Source: Scedosporium boydii (Eukaryota > Ascomycota > Sordariomycetes > Microascales > Microascaceae). Taken from it: DNA of 64,000 nucleotides. The notes below the pieces were generated by a model. The model was not told where the DNA came from and searched no databases. It saw only the letters and a program-made list of their open reading frames with translations. Of this stretch, positions 1 to 12,086 are shown one piece after another. The stretch is from assembly GCA_002221725.1 (NCBI GenBank), contig NJFT01000063.1:1-64000 (forward strand). Reading direction: 5' to 3'. The translations under genes were made by a program, and so were the position numbers. Each line of letters begins with the position of its first letter. Position 1 is the stretch's first letter.

Positions 1-734
1 CGTTCGCGCCACCGTGCCGGCACTGGGGGTACATCTATTTCCTCCCTTGTTTCCATAGAAAAAAGAAGTCCCTTTTTTCCCCCCAAACCATACTTTCCCC
101 CCAAACCAGAGGATTATGGTGGTCAGGCTATACTAATATAGAAGCTAAGAGAGATTTAGCTATATTAGTATAGTTATAATATTTAAAGTTATCTTATAAT
201 AATATAGGCTTTTTACTAGATAAAGGAAAGTAGAATAGTTTTAAGGTATTTTAATAAATAGGATAAAAGATAGAAGGAATTTTAAAGGAAGGGGAAATAG
301 ATATTAATAAGAGATTAAAAGTTTTTAAAGTCTAGGGTTCTTCTTTCTCTTTATATAACTATTAAACTAGTTAAAAGTAAATAAGTTAATTAAATTTTAA
401 TCTTTCTTTTATTACCTCTTCTATCTTTTCCTTTCTATTCCCCCCTTTCTTTCTAAGTAAAAAGAGAAAGATATAAGTAAGTAAGGTAAGCCCTCAAATT
501 ACCTAACCCTACCCTTATTCTTAAGTAAGTAATTATTACTCTATTAAATTAGCTTAAGCTTTAAAGCTTCTAAGCTTTAGATAACTAACTTAACCCTCTA
601 GTACTTAGAGGCCTTTTTATAGTTTTAGATAAAGACTTTAAGTATAGGTTCTAAGCTAAGAGTAACTAGTAGGCTTTTCTTACTCTAGTATACTATAGTA
701 GTATATATATATAGTAGAAATTATTTATAAGAGC

Positions 735-776
<42 letters not shown>

Positions 777-812
777 GAGATTATAAAAAGGTATAGCTCT
801 TAACTCTTTATT

Positions 813-1034
813 TATAAAGATATACTATATATAGCTCGAGGAAAGACTAGTATTACTAAAAAGTATATAGTTTTTAAAAGTCAATTAATAATTAAGACTT
901 TAACTTACCCCTTAGAATAACTTATCTACTATAAGAAATACCTTTTATCTCCGACTACGCTCTAACCAGGCTCCGCAGCTAAGTTATCTAACAGCAAGTC
1001 CCATACTATAGTGCGCTCTCACTCATACCTTACA
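813..1034 (-). repeat. 3' LTR of the element (minus-strand sense)
   Basis: This 222 bp sequence is the more heavily mutated of the two LTRs, with extra C-to-T and G-to-A changes. It is preceded by the target duplication at 808-812. Read on the minus strand it follows the G-rich tract at about 1,040-1,046. Confidence 0.8.
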
Positions 1035-1039
1035 ATTAT

Positions 1040-3501
1040 CCCCCTAAGGCCATCTGTCAGTCCCTATAGATAGGTTTTATTCTTAGCTCTAATAGCATTG
1101 TACTCTCTATCCTCTAATTATTCCCTTATATATTCTAGGTATTGTAGTGTTAGCGTTATTTCGCTTTGTTAGTATGTAGTTATATGACTCTTTATTGTTC
1201 GTTGTCGGGGTAATTGTTATAGTACGAATTTTTATTGCCTTATTTATTATTCTATCTCCCTACAGCCTTTAATTAGTCTCTAATTAGGTAGTATGCTTGT
1301 TCTTTATTATTCTAGTTAGCTCTTTATTGTAGGGCTTAGTTAAGTTGCCTACTAACTATAAATATCTTACTATATTATGCTATTTTTTCTAGGGAATTTT
1401 CCTTCTCTATATACATTATTATCTTCTACTCTATACTAATAACTATTTCCCTTTTAAGATGTTATATATTTCCCTTTCCAATCTATTAGCGATGTCCTCT
1501 TACTAAAAACTAACTACCTTATAGGATATCTATAATTATTTCCTTATCTAAGATTACATCTTAGCTTTACCTTATTAAAGGTAATTTACTAATCTCTTAT
1601 AATCCTAAGATTAAATAGCCTATAGGGTTCGGCATCTAGCCTTGCTTCTATTATATTGTAAGCTGTCATCGTTTTACCTAGACTCTCTATCTCCCTATAG
1701 ACTCTAGTTATATCTACACCCTTTACTATATAGATAGGAAGGCTTATTATAAGGTTTAAATTGCTACTCCTTAGCTAGCTAGACTATACTAATCCTCTAT
1801 TCTTCTAGATTCCTAACGAACTTCTGGGGGCCAGTTAACGAATTTTAATGTTTTAGGTAGACGTTGTAGCTTAATAGGCTGTCAGAGATTATTGTAAGCC
1901 AGATACTAAGCTCCTTATAGATTAGAATCTACTTAAATACCTCTATTCCCTTCTATAAGGTTTTGTAGACGATATTATTCGCACTATACCCTCTAAAGAG
2001 TCTAATCAAAATAAGGGTATGCTCCTTGCCACACAGGCTTAGCTTCGCCTTAATATAATTACCACTGCCTGGGGCCTAGTATACATCTTATTCCCCTTTA
2101 CTTCTTCCCTTCTATCATGTTCTCTAAGCTAATTCCGCTTTGTTGTCTAGGTCTAAGACTATAACCCTCAAGAGATCTAATGCTATCTTGCTGTCCTCAG
2201 TTGTATTAGGTCGGAGAGGGCCTGTCATAAGGCTTCCAAGGAAATTTAGAAAGCTATTGCCCTTATCAATAATAGCCCCCGCCCCTACAATCTCTACAAC
2301 ATTCTTAACTTTATCTAAGTCCCAATTTCTTTCGTTCATAGTTTTACCGCCCTCGCTGACCGTCCCAACGACCTATTCCGCGCTCGTAGTAGCCTTTTTT
2401 ACTACAATTGAAGTAGGTAATGTAGTCGGCGCTTGGCCTCCCCGCGCTTCACGTACATCGTCCCCCAGTATCCCTATTCCAAGAATCTCGCGATTTTCCT
2501 TAGCTAGATTAGCCTAATGCCTCTTCTTAGTCCCTTACTTATTTGTAAGGCAGTTAGCTAGAGCCTAATCGCTTTCGGTAAGGGTGTCGAGGGTTACTAT
2601 AGGTTAAGTTAGCTCTATCTCACTTTACACTCTTCTTCTATTTTTCCACCCATTCAATATAGCATTGCTCTACCTGCAGCCACTGTATATAGGCTTCTAA
2701 CAGGACCTCCTCGTAGTCAGCAATCGTCTTAAGGAAAGTCTTAACTGCATCACCTAGGGGTTTATTAAAGCATTTCTACAGGTCGAATACATCTATATCA
2801 TTTCCTTTCTTCAGGGGTTCTCCGACAGCGCCACAGAGTCTCTACTATTCTGCAGCAAATTCAATGGGGTGTCTGCCCAACTACTATAGGTTTTCTAGCT
2901 TAAGCCGAACTTTAAATATACGCTGCTTAGGGTCATAGTATAACCCTTCTACGAAGGTAAATAGGTCTTCTAAGGTAACCTTTTCTATACCTAATTAGTT
3001 GGCGTAGGTTCTCCATTCCAGGTAAAGGTCATCGCTAACCTTCTATAGGGCTCATTAGATGTAGGTCTACTAGTCTACCTTTTTCTTAACTGTTCAGTTG
3101 CCTTCCTAGATTGCAAGCTTCTAGTCCTGAACCTCTACAGTAGTAAGTTTCTACATGAGGGGCTTTATGGCATAGGCTGGGCCCCTAGGGGCTACATATA
3201 ATATTTCATTTAAGTTAAGCTTATTTTTAACTAGTTTCTAGAGTAGATCTTCTCTGCTTTATATCTGCTCGATCTCCCTTTAGAGCTCCTAGTTTTTAGC
3301 TCTTAACTTGTCCTTTATAGGTAAGTGTATACGTTTAGTTCCTCCTGCAGAGGGCGTTCGCTATACAGTCTGTAACTAATTATTATACTTATTTAGATCG
3401 TCTATCTCTAATACATCTAAGAGCTTAGAAAGTTTAGATAGTGTTCGTTCTTTAGGGGTAGCCTCTCTAGCTATAGTATATCTAGTAATTCTTAGTAGCA
3501 T
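1040..3501 (-). pseudogene. Degenerate gag-like reading frame of the LTR element
   Basis: On the minus strand, starting at an ATG at 3,501, long stretches read as plausible protein in which nearly every interruption is TAG or TAA where a glutamine codon (CAG, CAA) would fit; this is the expected effect of RIP. The early part is rich in Lys, Leu and Glu, with a leucine-rich N-terminus and a helical central region, as in retroelement gag or capsid proteins. I see no zinc knuckle, aspartyl protease, reverse transcriptase or integrase motif. An open piece survives at 2,124-2,339. The gag assignment rests on position and composition only. Confidence 0.5.
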
Positions 3502-3543
3502 GATCTCAGTTTAAGCTCAGTGTAGCTATAGAAGTTAAAGAAT

Positions 3544-3765
3544 TATAAGGATATACTATATATAGCTTGAGGAAAGACTAGTATTACTAAGAAGTATGTG
3601 GTTTTTAAAAGTCAATTGATAATTAAGACTTTAACTTGCCCCTTAGAATAACTTATCTACTACGAGAAACGCCTTTTATCTCCAACCGCGCTCCGACCAG
3701 GCTCCGCAGCTAAGTCATCTGACGGCAAGTCCCATGCTATAGTGCGCTCTCGCTTATGCCTTATA
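3544..3765 (-). repeat. 5' LTR of the element (minus-strand sense)
   Basis: This 222 bp sequence aligns without gaps to 813-1,034. By eye about two dozen positions differ and all are transitions. This copy is the less AT-rich of the two. It is called the 5' LTR because the internal degraded reading frame starts just inside it, at 3,501, on the minus strand. Confidence 0.8.
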
Positions 3766-5045
3766 TTATTAACCTTTTCTAAAGAGGACTTTTATAGTTT
3801 TAAAATAAAGAAGCTACCTATAAGATAGCTACCCTACTCTTAGCTAGGTAATTATTATATTTTCTAGTTTTCTTTTAATAAAAGTATATATAAAAGATAT
3901 TTATAGTTTTAAAATAAAGAAGCTATTTATAAGATAGCTACCCTACCTTTAGCTATATAATTATTACTTCTTCTTTTAAGAGGAGTACTTATAAGAGATA
4001 TTTATAATTCTAGATAAAGACCCTAGGTATAAATTCTAGGCCCTAGTAGGCCTACTATACCCTTAACTAAGTAGTTATAGCTCTATTTAATTAACTAATA
4101 TTTTTAAAGCTTTAAGTAGCTAACTTACTAACCTACTCCTTAGATTAGACCTTATAGCTTTTATAGTTCTAGATAAGGACTCTATATAAAAGGAAGATAT
4201 AAAAAGAATATAAGAAAAAATAAAAAGAATAAGAGAAAGAATAATACTAAATCTATTTAACTTTTATTTACTTTAATTATTTTCCCTTTTTATATAAAGT
4301 AAAGTAAAGGAACCTATACTTCTATACTCTACTAACTATAAAGTAAAAGAGGAATACTTAACTTTATATAAACTAAACTACCTTTTTAAGCTCTTACTCT
4401 TTTACTACCTACTTTCCCCTACCTCCTTTTATTCTCTTTTATTATATAATATATTACCTTAGCTTTAAAGTATAATATTAAGTTCTCTTCTTTACTTAAT
4501 ATATCTTCTTAGCTTTAGAATATAATATTAAGCTTAATATTATTAATCTAGTAATACCTTAATTTAATATTAAGCTTAAATTTTATTTTTATCTCTTTTT
4601 TTAGTAGATACTTATATTTAATTTCTACTTAATATAATTTTTAATTTTCTTTTTTTTCTTCTTTCTTTCTTTCTTTCTTTCTTCTTATCTAATAGTAGTA
4701 ATAATAGAAGTAGTAATAATAGAGGAGCTAGAGCTAAAGCTAGAGCTAGAGGTAGTAGTAGAGGCAAACTTAAACTTAAATTTAAACTAAGTTTACTTTT
4801 AACCCTAGATAATATTTTTTAAGGTTAGAGTTAAAAAAGTTTCTAACTAATAAGTAAGCCGGCTTAAGTAAAACTAATAATACTAGAAAAGTTATCTATA
4901 CGGAGCCGATTTATATAGGGGCCCGAGCGCTAATTATACTATAATCGCTATTAAATAATAACCTAAACTATTATAAGTATATTATATAATAATTTAATTA
5001 TATTATAATTAATTAAATAAGTAAAAAGAAATTTAGCTTTTTATT

Positions 5046-6916
5046 AATTAAGCTATATTAATATAGAAATTAAAAAAAATTTAACTATATTAATATAGTT
5101 ATAATATTTAAAGTTATTTTATAGTAATATAAGCTTTTTATTAGATAAAGGAAGGTAAAATAGTTTTAAAATATTTTAATAAATAAGATAAAAGATAAAA
5201 AGAATTTTAAAGAGAGGAGAAATAGATATTAATAAGTAATTAAAAGTTTTTAAAGTTTAGGGTTTTTTTTCTTTTTTATATAATAATTAAATTAGTTTAA
5301 AAGTAAATAAATTAATTAAATTTTAATTTTCTTTTATTATTTCTTCTATCTTTTTCCTTTTTATTTTCCCCTTTCTTTTTAAGTAAAAAGAGAAAAGTAT
5401 AAATAGGTAAAGTAAGCTTTTAAATTACTTAATCTTACCTTTATCTTTTAGTAGGTAATTACTACTTTACTAAATTAACTTAAGCTTTAAAGCTTTAAAT
5501 AACTAACTTAACCTTCTAGTTTCCTAGAAGCCTTTTTATAGTTTTAAATAAAGACTTTAAATATAAATTCTAAGCTAAAAGTAACTAGTAAGCCTTTCTT
5601 TCTCTAATATACTATAGTAATATATATATATAGTAAAGATTAATTATTTATAAGAGCTATATCTTATATATATATACTTATAGTAAAGATTATAAAGAAA
5701 TATAGTCCTTAACTCTTTATTAACCTTCTCTATAGGGAACTTTTATAATTTTAAAATAAAGAGGCTACTTATAAGATAGCTACCTTACTCTTAGCTAGGT
5801 AATTATTACTTCTTCTAATTTCTTTTTAAAAGGAATATATATAAGAGATATTTATAGTTCTAGATAAAGAGGCTACTTATAAGATAGTTATCTTACCCTT
5901 CGCTATATAATTATTACTTCTTCTTTTAAGAGAAATATCTATAAAAGATATTTATAGTTTTAGATAAAGACTCTAGATATAAATTCTAGGTTCTAGTAAG
6001 CTTATTATACCCTTAACTAAGTAATTATAGCTCTACTTAATTAACTAATATTTTTAAAGCTTTAAGTAGCTAACTTATTAACCTACCTATTAAGTTAGAC
6101 CTTATAGCTTTTATAGTTCTAAGTAGGAGCTCTATATATAAAAGAAGATATAAAAAGAATATAGGAAAAGATAAAAAAAATAGAGGAAAAAATAATAATA
6201 AATTTATTTAACTTTTATTTACTTTAATTATTTTTCCTTTTTATATAAAGTAAAGTAAAGAAACCTATACTTCTACTCTACTAACTATAAAGTAAAGGAG
6301 GAATACTTAACTTTATATAAACTAAACTACCTCTTTAAGCTCTTACTCTTTTACTACCTACTTTCCATTACCTCCTCTTATTCTCTTTTATTATATAATA
6401 TATTATCTTAGCTTTAAAGTATAATATTAAGTTCTCTCCTTTACTTAATATATCTCCTTAGTTTTAAAGTATAATATTAAGCTTAATATTATTAATCTAA
6501 TAATACCTTAATTTAATATTAAACTTAAATTTTATTTTTATCTTTTTTTTTTAGTAGATATTTATATTTAATTCCTACTTAATATAATTTTTAGTTTTCT
6601 TCTTTTTCTTCTTTCTTTCTTTTTTTCTTTCTTTTTATCTAGTAGTAATAGTAGTAGAGGTAGTAGTAGTAGAGGAGCTAGAGCTAGAGCTAGAGCTAGA
6701 GGTAGTAGTAGAGGTAAACCTAAACCCGAACCTAAACTAAGTCTACTCTTAACCTTAGATGATTTTTTAAAGTTAGGGTTAAAAAAGTTTCTAACTAATA
6801 AGTAAGCTAGCTTAGGTAGAACTAATAATACTAGAAAAGTTATCTATATAGAGCCGATTTATATAGGGGCCCGAGTACTAATTATATTATAATCGCCGCC
6901 GAATAGTAACCTAGGA
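5046..6916 (+). repeat. Direct repeat copy B (uninterrupted)
   Basis: This is the second copy of the ~1.9 kb repeat, beginning 77 bases after copy A ends. Around 5,713-5,735 it reads straight through the position where copy A is interrupted, so it acts as the empty target site for the LTR element. Its right end stops exactly where the second LTR-like unit begins (6,917). RIP-type transitions separate it from copy A. Confidence 0.85.
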
Positions 6917-7643
6917 TATAGTAATTATAGTAAGACTACTCCTCTTAAATAATATATTTATAGAAAATATAAGAATTAAAATAAGCTATATATTTTAATA
7001 TTTTAAAAAGATATTAGTAAAAGAAGATATTATTTATTATTTAAATTAAATATTTATAGTTTATTTTAAAAGAAATTATTAGAAAATAAAATTTAAAAAT
7101 ATAAGTTAATATAGTAAAAAGAGAAGTAATATAAAAACTTATAAAAGAAAAAAAGAAGATTAAAATTAATAAATCTTTAAAGATAAAAACTAAGAGAAAA
7201 GGAAAATTATATTATAACTTAATTATAATTTAAGCTACTAAAAGTAGTAAAGAATAGTAAAATTAAAATAAGGTTATATAGTTACTTTTCTATAATATAA
7301 CTAAGTAAATATATTAAAAGTAACTAATTATATAAAGGAAATATAATTAGGTAATTAATAAAAAAATAATTAAGTAGATACTTAGAAGGTAATTATATAT
7401 TAAAAATAGATAAAAGAAGTATTTATATAAAGCTATAATATTTTTTAATAATCTAGTTATCTTTTAGATTTTTTAGTAGTTAATATAAATAATATCTATA
7501 CTTTATATTTATATATATACTCTTAGTAACTATTATTATAAATACTACTTAATTACTTTACTTATCTCTAAATAAGTATCTACTATCTTAGTACTTACTT
7601 ATTCTATTAATTAGCTAAAACTCGAAGTATTAAGATTATAATA
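6917..7643. repeat. Left terminal repeat of second element
   Basis: This ~727 bp segment is similar along its whole length to 8,948-9,697. The last ~210 bases match especially well. Differences are transitions plus a few short indels. It begins exactly at the end of repeat copy B. Confidence 0.6.
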
Positions 7644-8947
7644 GTAAACTATAACCTATTAAAAGAAGTTAATTTAAATAAAAGTAAAGTATTTATTTCT
7701 TACTTTTAATAAAGCTTATTAGATAAAATAGAAATTAACTATAAGCTATTTACTACTTATTATTTAGAAATATAAAAGTAAATAGAATAAATAAACTAGA
7801 TATTTAAAATATATTTATAATATTATATTAACTAAAAATAAGATAACTAGGTATTATTACTACTCCTAGCTTAGAAAGCTTATAATATAAATATATTAGA
7901 GAGTTTTAAAATATTACTATTTTATATAAACTATAATATTAAACTTAGGATAAGATTTAAGCTTATAAATATAAAAATATAAGTAAAATAAGTAATCTTT
8001 ATAGTAGATAAGATAAAGAGATTATATAAGTAATTAAAAGAAAAACTATAATTTATTTAGTAAAGAATAAAATACTATATAGATAATAAATAGCTTAAGA
8101 GATTAACTTTTAAAAGGGGAAGTAAGGTCTAATTACTATAAAAGAAACTAGAAACTAGGAACTTTTAAATTAAAACTATATAATTAAATAATAAACTTAA
8201 TTACTAAAAACTAAGACCCTTTCTAATTAAAAAAAAAGTTTTAAAAGTTAACTATAAATTAAAACTACTAAAAGATATAGATAATTATCTAATATTCCAT
8301 ATAATACTACTTAAGCTAGCTTATAAAGATATACTATTAAGAAAGTTAATCTAGTTTAAAGCTAAAAAATAAAAAATCTTTAAAGTAGAAAAGATTACTA
8401 ACTTATAAAATAATAAAGAAACTATTAAGTATTTAATTAAATAGAAAAACTATAAAGAAAGTAATAATATTTAGAAACCTATAGAATATTTAATAGGGAG
8501 CCTATAACTCCTTATAGACTACTATTAGAAGAACTTAATAAAATCGAGGGATCTAGTAATATAGGATCTATTAGTAAGCTCTAATTAATCTCTAAATTAA
8601 GGATAGAGGTAGAGATACTCTCTATAGTATCCTCCTTAGCTACTTACTCCATCCCTAACCTAATAACCTCTAATACCCTCTTTTTATAAAGCTCCTTTTC
8701 TTTTTTTTAAATAGCCTACATAGGATATAGTAGTATTAAGAGCAGCAAGGTAGTAAGCTATATCTACTTTAGCCTCCTTCTCCTCTTACTCTAGATAAGA
8801 TTATTCCTATTCTAAATAATTAACTACCTAGTAAATATAAGTTAGCTAAGGATAGAATATCTTATAAAAAAAAAAAAAAAAAAAAATTAAACTTATAAGT
8901 AGAGTCTATAACTCCCCTAATATTATAGTTAGCCTAATAAAGGAAAA

Positions 8948-9697
8948 TATAGTACTTATAGTAAGACTACTCCTTTTAAATAATATATTTATAAGGAATA
9001 TAAAAATAAAAATAAGTTAAATACTTAAATATCTTAAAAGGATATTAATAAAAGAAAATGTTATTAATAGCTTATATAAGGCGCTCTTAATTAATCTTAA
9101 AAATTACTACCTTAGAAAAGTAAGATTTAGAAATATAATTCTATATAATTATAGGAGAATAAGAGGACAGGGATTAGGATTTATAGAAGGAAGAAGAAAG
9201 ACTTAAAACTAATAGGTCTTTAAAGATAAAGACTAAGGGAGAGGGGAGATTATATTATAATATAGCTATAACTAGGTTATAAGAAAATAGTATAGTATAG
9301 TAGAATTATAAGTTATATAATTACTTTTACTAAAAAGTAACTAATTAGTTACCTTTAGAGATATCTAGCTAACTATAGATTAAAGTAACTAGGTAATTAA
9401 CCTAGGGACTAATTAAGCAATTAAGTAAAGACTTAATTATATAAGATAAAAAACTAAAGATAGATAGAAGAGATATCTATATAAAGCTATAATATTCCCT
9501 ACTAGTCTAGTTATCTTCTAAACTCTTTAGTAGTTAATATAAGTAATACCTATACCCTATACTTATATATATACTCTTAGTACCTATTATTATAAATACT
9601 ACTTAACTACCTTACTTATCTCTAAATAGGCACCTACTATCTTAGTACTTATTTATTCTATTAATTAGCTAGAACCCGAAGTATTAAGATTATAATA
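8948..9697. repeat. Right terminal repeat of second element
   Basis: This ~750 bp segment is the partner of 6,917-7,643 and is slightly longer and less AT-rich. It is preceded by a run of 21 A at 8,866-8,886. Confidence 0.6.
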
Positions 9698-10426
9698 TAA
9701 AAGATAGTATTATAATTAAAAGCAATTAGTTATTTTCTATTAGCTAGAATATTATTATAGTAGATATTTTTTAATATTTTTTTTTAATATTACTTTTTTT
9801 CCTATTTTTATATTTCTCTTTTCTTCTTTAGATATAATATCCTATAATATAGATTTTAATTAATTATCTACTTCTTAATATTTTACTTAACTATTAAACT
9901 ATTCTAATAACTATTAGACTATTTCTTCTTTATAATATAGCTTTTAGCTACTTTTAATTATTCTCTTAAGTAGGTAATATAGTCTTATTTATATTATTAA
10001 TTATATTACCTAGCTTTAATAAAGTAATATTAAGATAGTAAGTACTTATTATAGATAAGTAAGGTAATTAAATAGTATTTATAATAATATAATAAAAAGT
10101 ATATATTTAAATATAAGAATATAATTATTATTTAAATTAATTATTAAAAAGTCTTAAAAGATAAATTAAATATATAGTAAAACTTATAGTTTATATAGCT
10201 ATTTCCTTTCTAAGTTTTTTTAAGGCGATCGGAGTTATCTATTTAGTAATTAAAAGTAATTACTAGATAATTATAGTAATCGCGGCCGCGATTACTACTA
10301 ATTATTAATCTTCTCCTCCGATTGCTTTTCTAGGCGCCGGGTACGTGTCGCCGGCCGCCCACGCTTTTCGTTCTATTACTTATTACTACTTCTAAGTCTA
10401 TATAAAAGTTAGCTTATAATAAAGTA

Positions 10427-10838
10427 AATTTAAATTTAAATTTAAACTTAAACTAAGTTTACTTTTAATTTTAGATAATTTTTAAAGTTAAAATTAAAAA
10501 AAAAAAAGTTTCTAATTAATAAGTAAGCTAGCTTAAGTAAAACTAATAATAGTAAAAAAGTTATTTATATAAAGTTACTTTATATAGGAGCCTGTACTCG
10601 ATTATATTATAATTATTATTAAATAATTACCTAGACTTTTATAACTTTAATATTAGCTATATCTATTTAATAACTATTAATCTACTAGTTTTCTAATTTT
10701 AAAATTATAATAAATTATAATATTTAAGTAAAACTAATAATATTAGAAAAGTTATTTATATAAAGCTACTTTATATAAAAGCTTATATTTAATTATATTA
10801 TAATCGCTACTAAATAATTACCTAGACTATTAGTTTTT
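10427..10838 (+). repeat. Partial right-end copies of the 1.9 kb repeat
   Basis: Positions 10,427-10,640 match the right end of copies A and B (compare 4,750-4,968). A shorter second match occupies about 10,735-10,830. Both are in the same orientation as A and B. They adjoin the truncated end of the HET pseudogene, so repeat insertion may have cut that gene. Confidence 0.65.
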
Positions 10839-12086
10839 TACTTATTATTAAGTAGCTTAATAAGGTAGCTATTATTATACGCGAGTCCGCTTAGCGCGAG
10901 GACCTTGTCGACCGCTTTAAAAGACTTATTAGGGCTGAGCTCGGGTAGTATATTCTTAAGCCGCCATGGATCGAGTATTTTGTTCGACGTCTTCGGGAGG
11001 ATTTTAAGCTTTATAAACTCTTCTACGAACTGCTCTGCGGACTCGGAGTGTAGTATCGGCTGGAGCCTCTGTCGGTCTTCTCGGAGGTACCCCCTACGGA
11101 CGATGGTCTCGGCTATGCGGAGCCCGGCGTGCGGGTCCAGCGGTCTCCCACCGTTGATGGAGCCCCTGTCGGAAAGAGCAAGCTAGCAGGCCGCGTAGAG
11201 GGCATCCCATATGCATTTCCTCGGGCCGTAGACGACGATCGCATTTCGTGCTATGATGAGCTCTTGAAATGTCCAGGAGCGGCGGAACCGGCACATCCTA
11301 GCGAGAAAATCGAGGAAAGTCCGGGTGCTGGCGATCGAGATGGAGCTGCGACCATTCGGGAGCCCCACGGCAGTTGTTCCAAGATTGATGTATTTTCTGT
11401 AATATGAAATGGGGTTCCCGTTGATGAGGAGGTCCCTTTCGGTCCCGGTTGTGAGGCAGCAGGGCGCTGAGGAATGTCGAGCGCTCATTTCGCGTCATGT
11501 GGTGCAGGTTGCCTAACAGGTCAATCGTGTCGAATATGGTACGGATCGTAGGCCCCGAGTCGCCCGTCCCGTCCCCGAGCATTATGACTACCTGAGAAGC
11601 CTTGGGGTATATCTGGGTCATCAGCCGGATCTGGGCGGGTTTTTCTTCGTCGTCGGCCTGGTTGATGCAGATCTGGTCGACCCAGAGTCTCCGTGGATGC
11701 TTTTTGTCTCGCAGTCTTAGCAATAGGTTCCGAACATTGAGGGTGGTGTTGACGTTCTCGGAAACGGCGGTGGGAAAGACGAATTCGACACCATCTTCTC
11801 GCAAGTTGTGAAGACGCCAGTTGCAATGGAGACGATGGCCCCATGTATAAGAAACGGCGATGAACTGACCCTGGGGAGTTTTGAGGGTCTCATTGATCAG
11901 CGAGCAGATGATGCGGTCATCTCCAAATCCAGGAAAGAGATAGAGAACTCGGAATTCTCCCACCATCAGGGGGAAATAGAGCAGCTGGGGATCGTCTCCG
12001 CTGGTCGAAATCTCGTTGAACATTTCGCAGAACATACGGTGATTGGCGGCGCCACTGGCCGTATCGCTAGAATATCTTGAGGACAT
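10838..12086 (-). pseudogene. HET-domain protein, frameshifted and truncated
   Basis: The first 200 or so codons encode a clear heterokaryon-incompatibility (HET) domain: an 'AVSYTWG' block, then 'LWVDQICINQAD' and an 'IYPKASQVVIML' block. Around 11,430-11,480 the frame is lost and the family's next conserved block ('RRSWTFQE', near 11,263-11,286) continues in another frame down to a TAG at 11,183-11,185. Beyond that single stop the frame stays open for over 110 codons until it runs into the AT-rich repeat at about 10,838. No GT donor lies near the frame change, so an intron does not explain it. HET proteins trigger cell death on non-self recognition; this copy should be inactive. Confidence 0.8.

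Larger units (their letters stand above)
808..3770 (-). mobile_element. LTR-retrotransposon-type element with 5 bp target duplication
   Basis: Two 222 bp direct repeats (813-1,034 and 3,544-3,765) flank about 2.5 kb. On the minus strand each begins TGTAAGG/TATAAGG and ends CCTTATA/tctttata, compatible with the TG...CA ends of LTRs after RIP. The element is bounded by identical 5 bp sequences, TTATT at 808-812 and TTATT at 3,766-3,770. A purine-rich G-run just inside the left LTR (around 1,040-1,046 on the minus strand) is in the right place for a polypurine tract. No primer-binding site was recognised. The inside carries one degraded minus-strand reading frame and no recognisable reverse transcriptase or integrase, so it looks non-autonomous or internally deleted. 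Confidence 0.85.
121..4968 (+). repeat. Direct repeat copy A (split by LTR element)
   Basis: The parts at 121-807 and 3,771-4,968 together correspond, in the same order and orientation, to the uninterrupted copy B at 5,046-6,916. The two halves are separated only by the LTR element and its target duplication. Differences between A and B are mostly transitions with a few indels. No coding potential survives, so the original element type is not recognised. The right end carries a short GC-richer motif (the 'gccgatttatataggggcccgag' area near 4,903-4,927) that recurs at the right end of B and, more degraded, near 10,560-10,600. Confidence 0.85.
6917..9697. mobile_element. Second LTR-like element, heavily degraded
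   Basis: Two long direct repeats (6,917-7,643 and 8,948-9,697) enclose about 1.3 kb. Both start with TATAGTA and end with ATTATAATA. The flanking pentamers are tagga (6,912-6,916) and taaaa (9,698-9,702), which would be a matching target duplication if both g residues had been mutated to a. The internal part is too AT-rich to read. A partial inverted copy of the same sequence lies near 10,020-10,100. It could instead be a plain duplicated repeat. Confidence 0.5.
1..10860. repeat. AT-rich, RIP-degraded repeat block
   Basis: This stretch is overwhelmingly A+T, full of TA dinucleotides and stop codons in all frames, and shows no intact gene. It is built from several repeated segments (annotated separately) whose copies differ mostly by C/T and G/A transitions, the known signature of repeat-induced point mutation in Pezizomycotina. 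GC content rises for the first ~120 bases, inside the LTR element (about 950-3,770) and abruptly after about 10,870, where a HET pseudogene begins. Simple repeats within it include a (TA)n run near 742-775, CTTT-type tracts near 4,655-4,685 and 6,608-6,635, and a run of 21 A at 8,866-8,886. It probably behaves as constitutive heterochromatin; that is inference. Confidence 0.9.

Noticed and set aside
2140..2517. 125-codon plus-strand frame in the AT-rich block
   Set aside because: It is antisense to the degraded minus-strand frame of the LTR element, starts inside it and has no motif.
4640..4700. CTTT/CTTC tract considered as a CRISPR-like or satellite array
   Set aside because: It is a simple microsatellite contained in both copies of the 1.9 kb repeat; there are no spacers.
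11298..12080. Several plus-strand frames across the HET pseudogene
   Set aside because: They are shadows of the HET coding strand; only the minus strand gives HET motifs.
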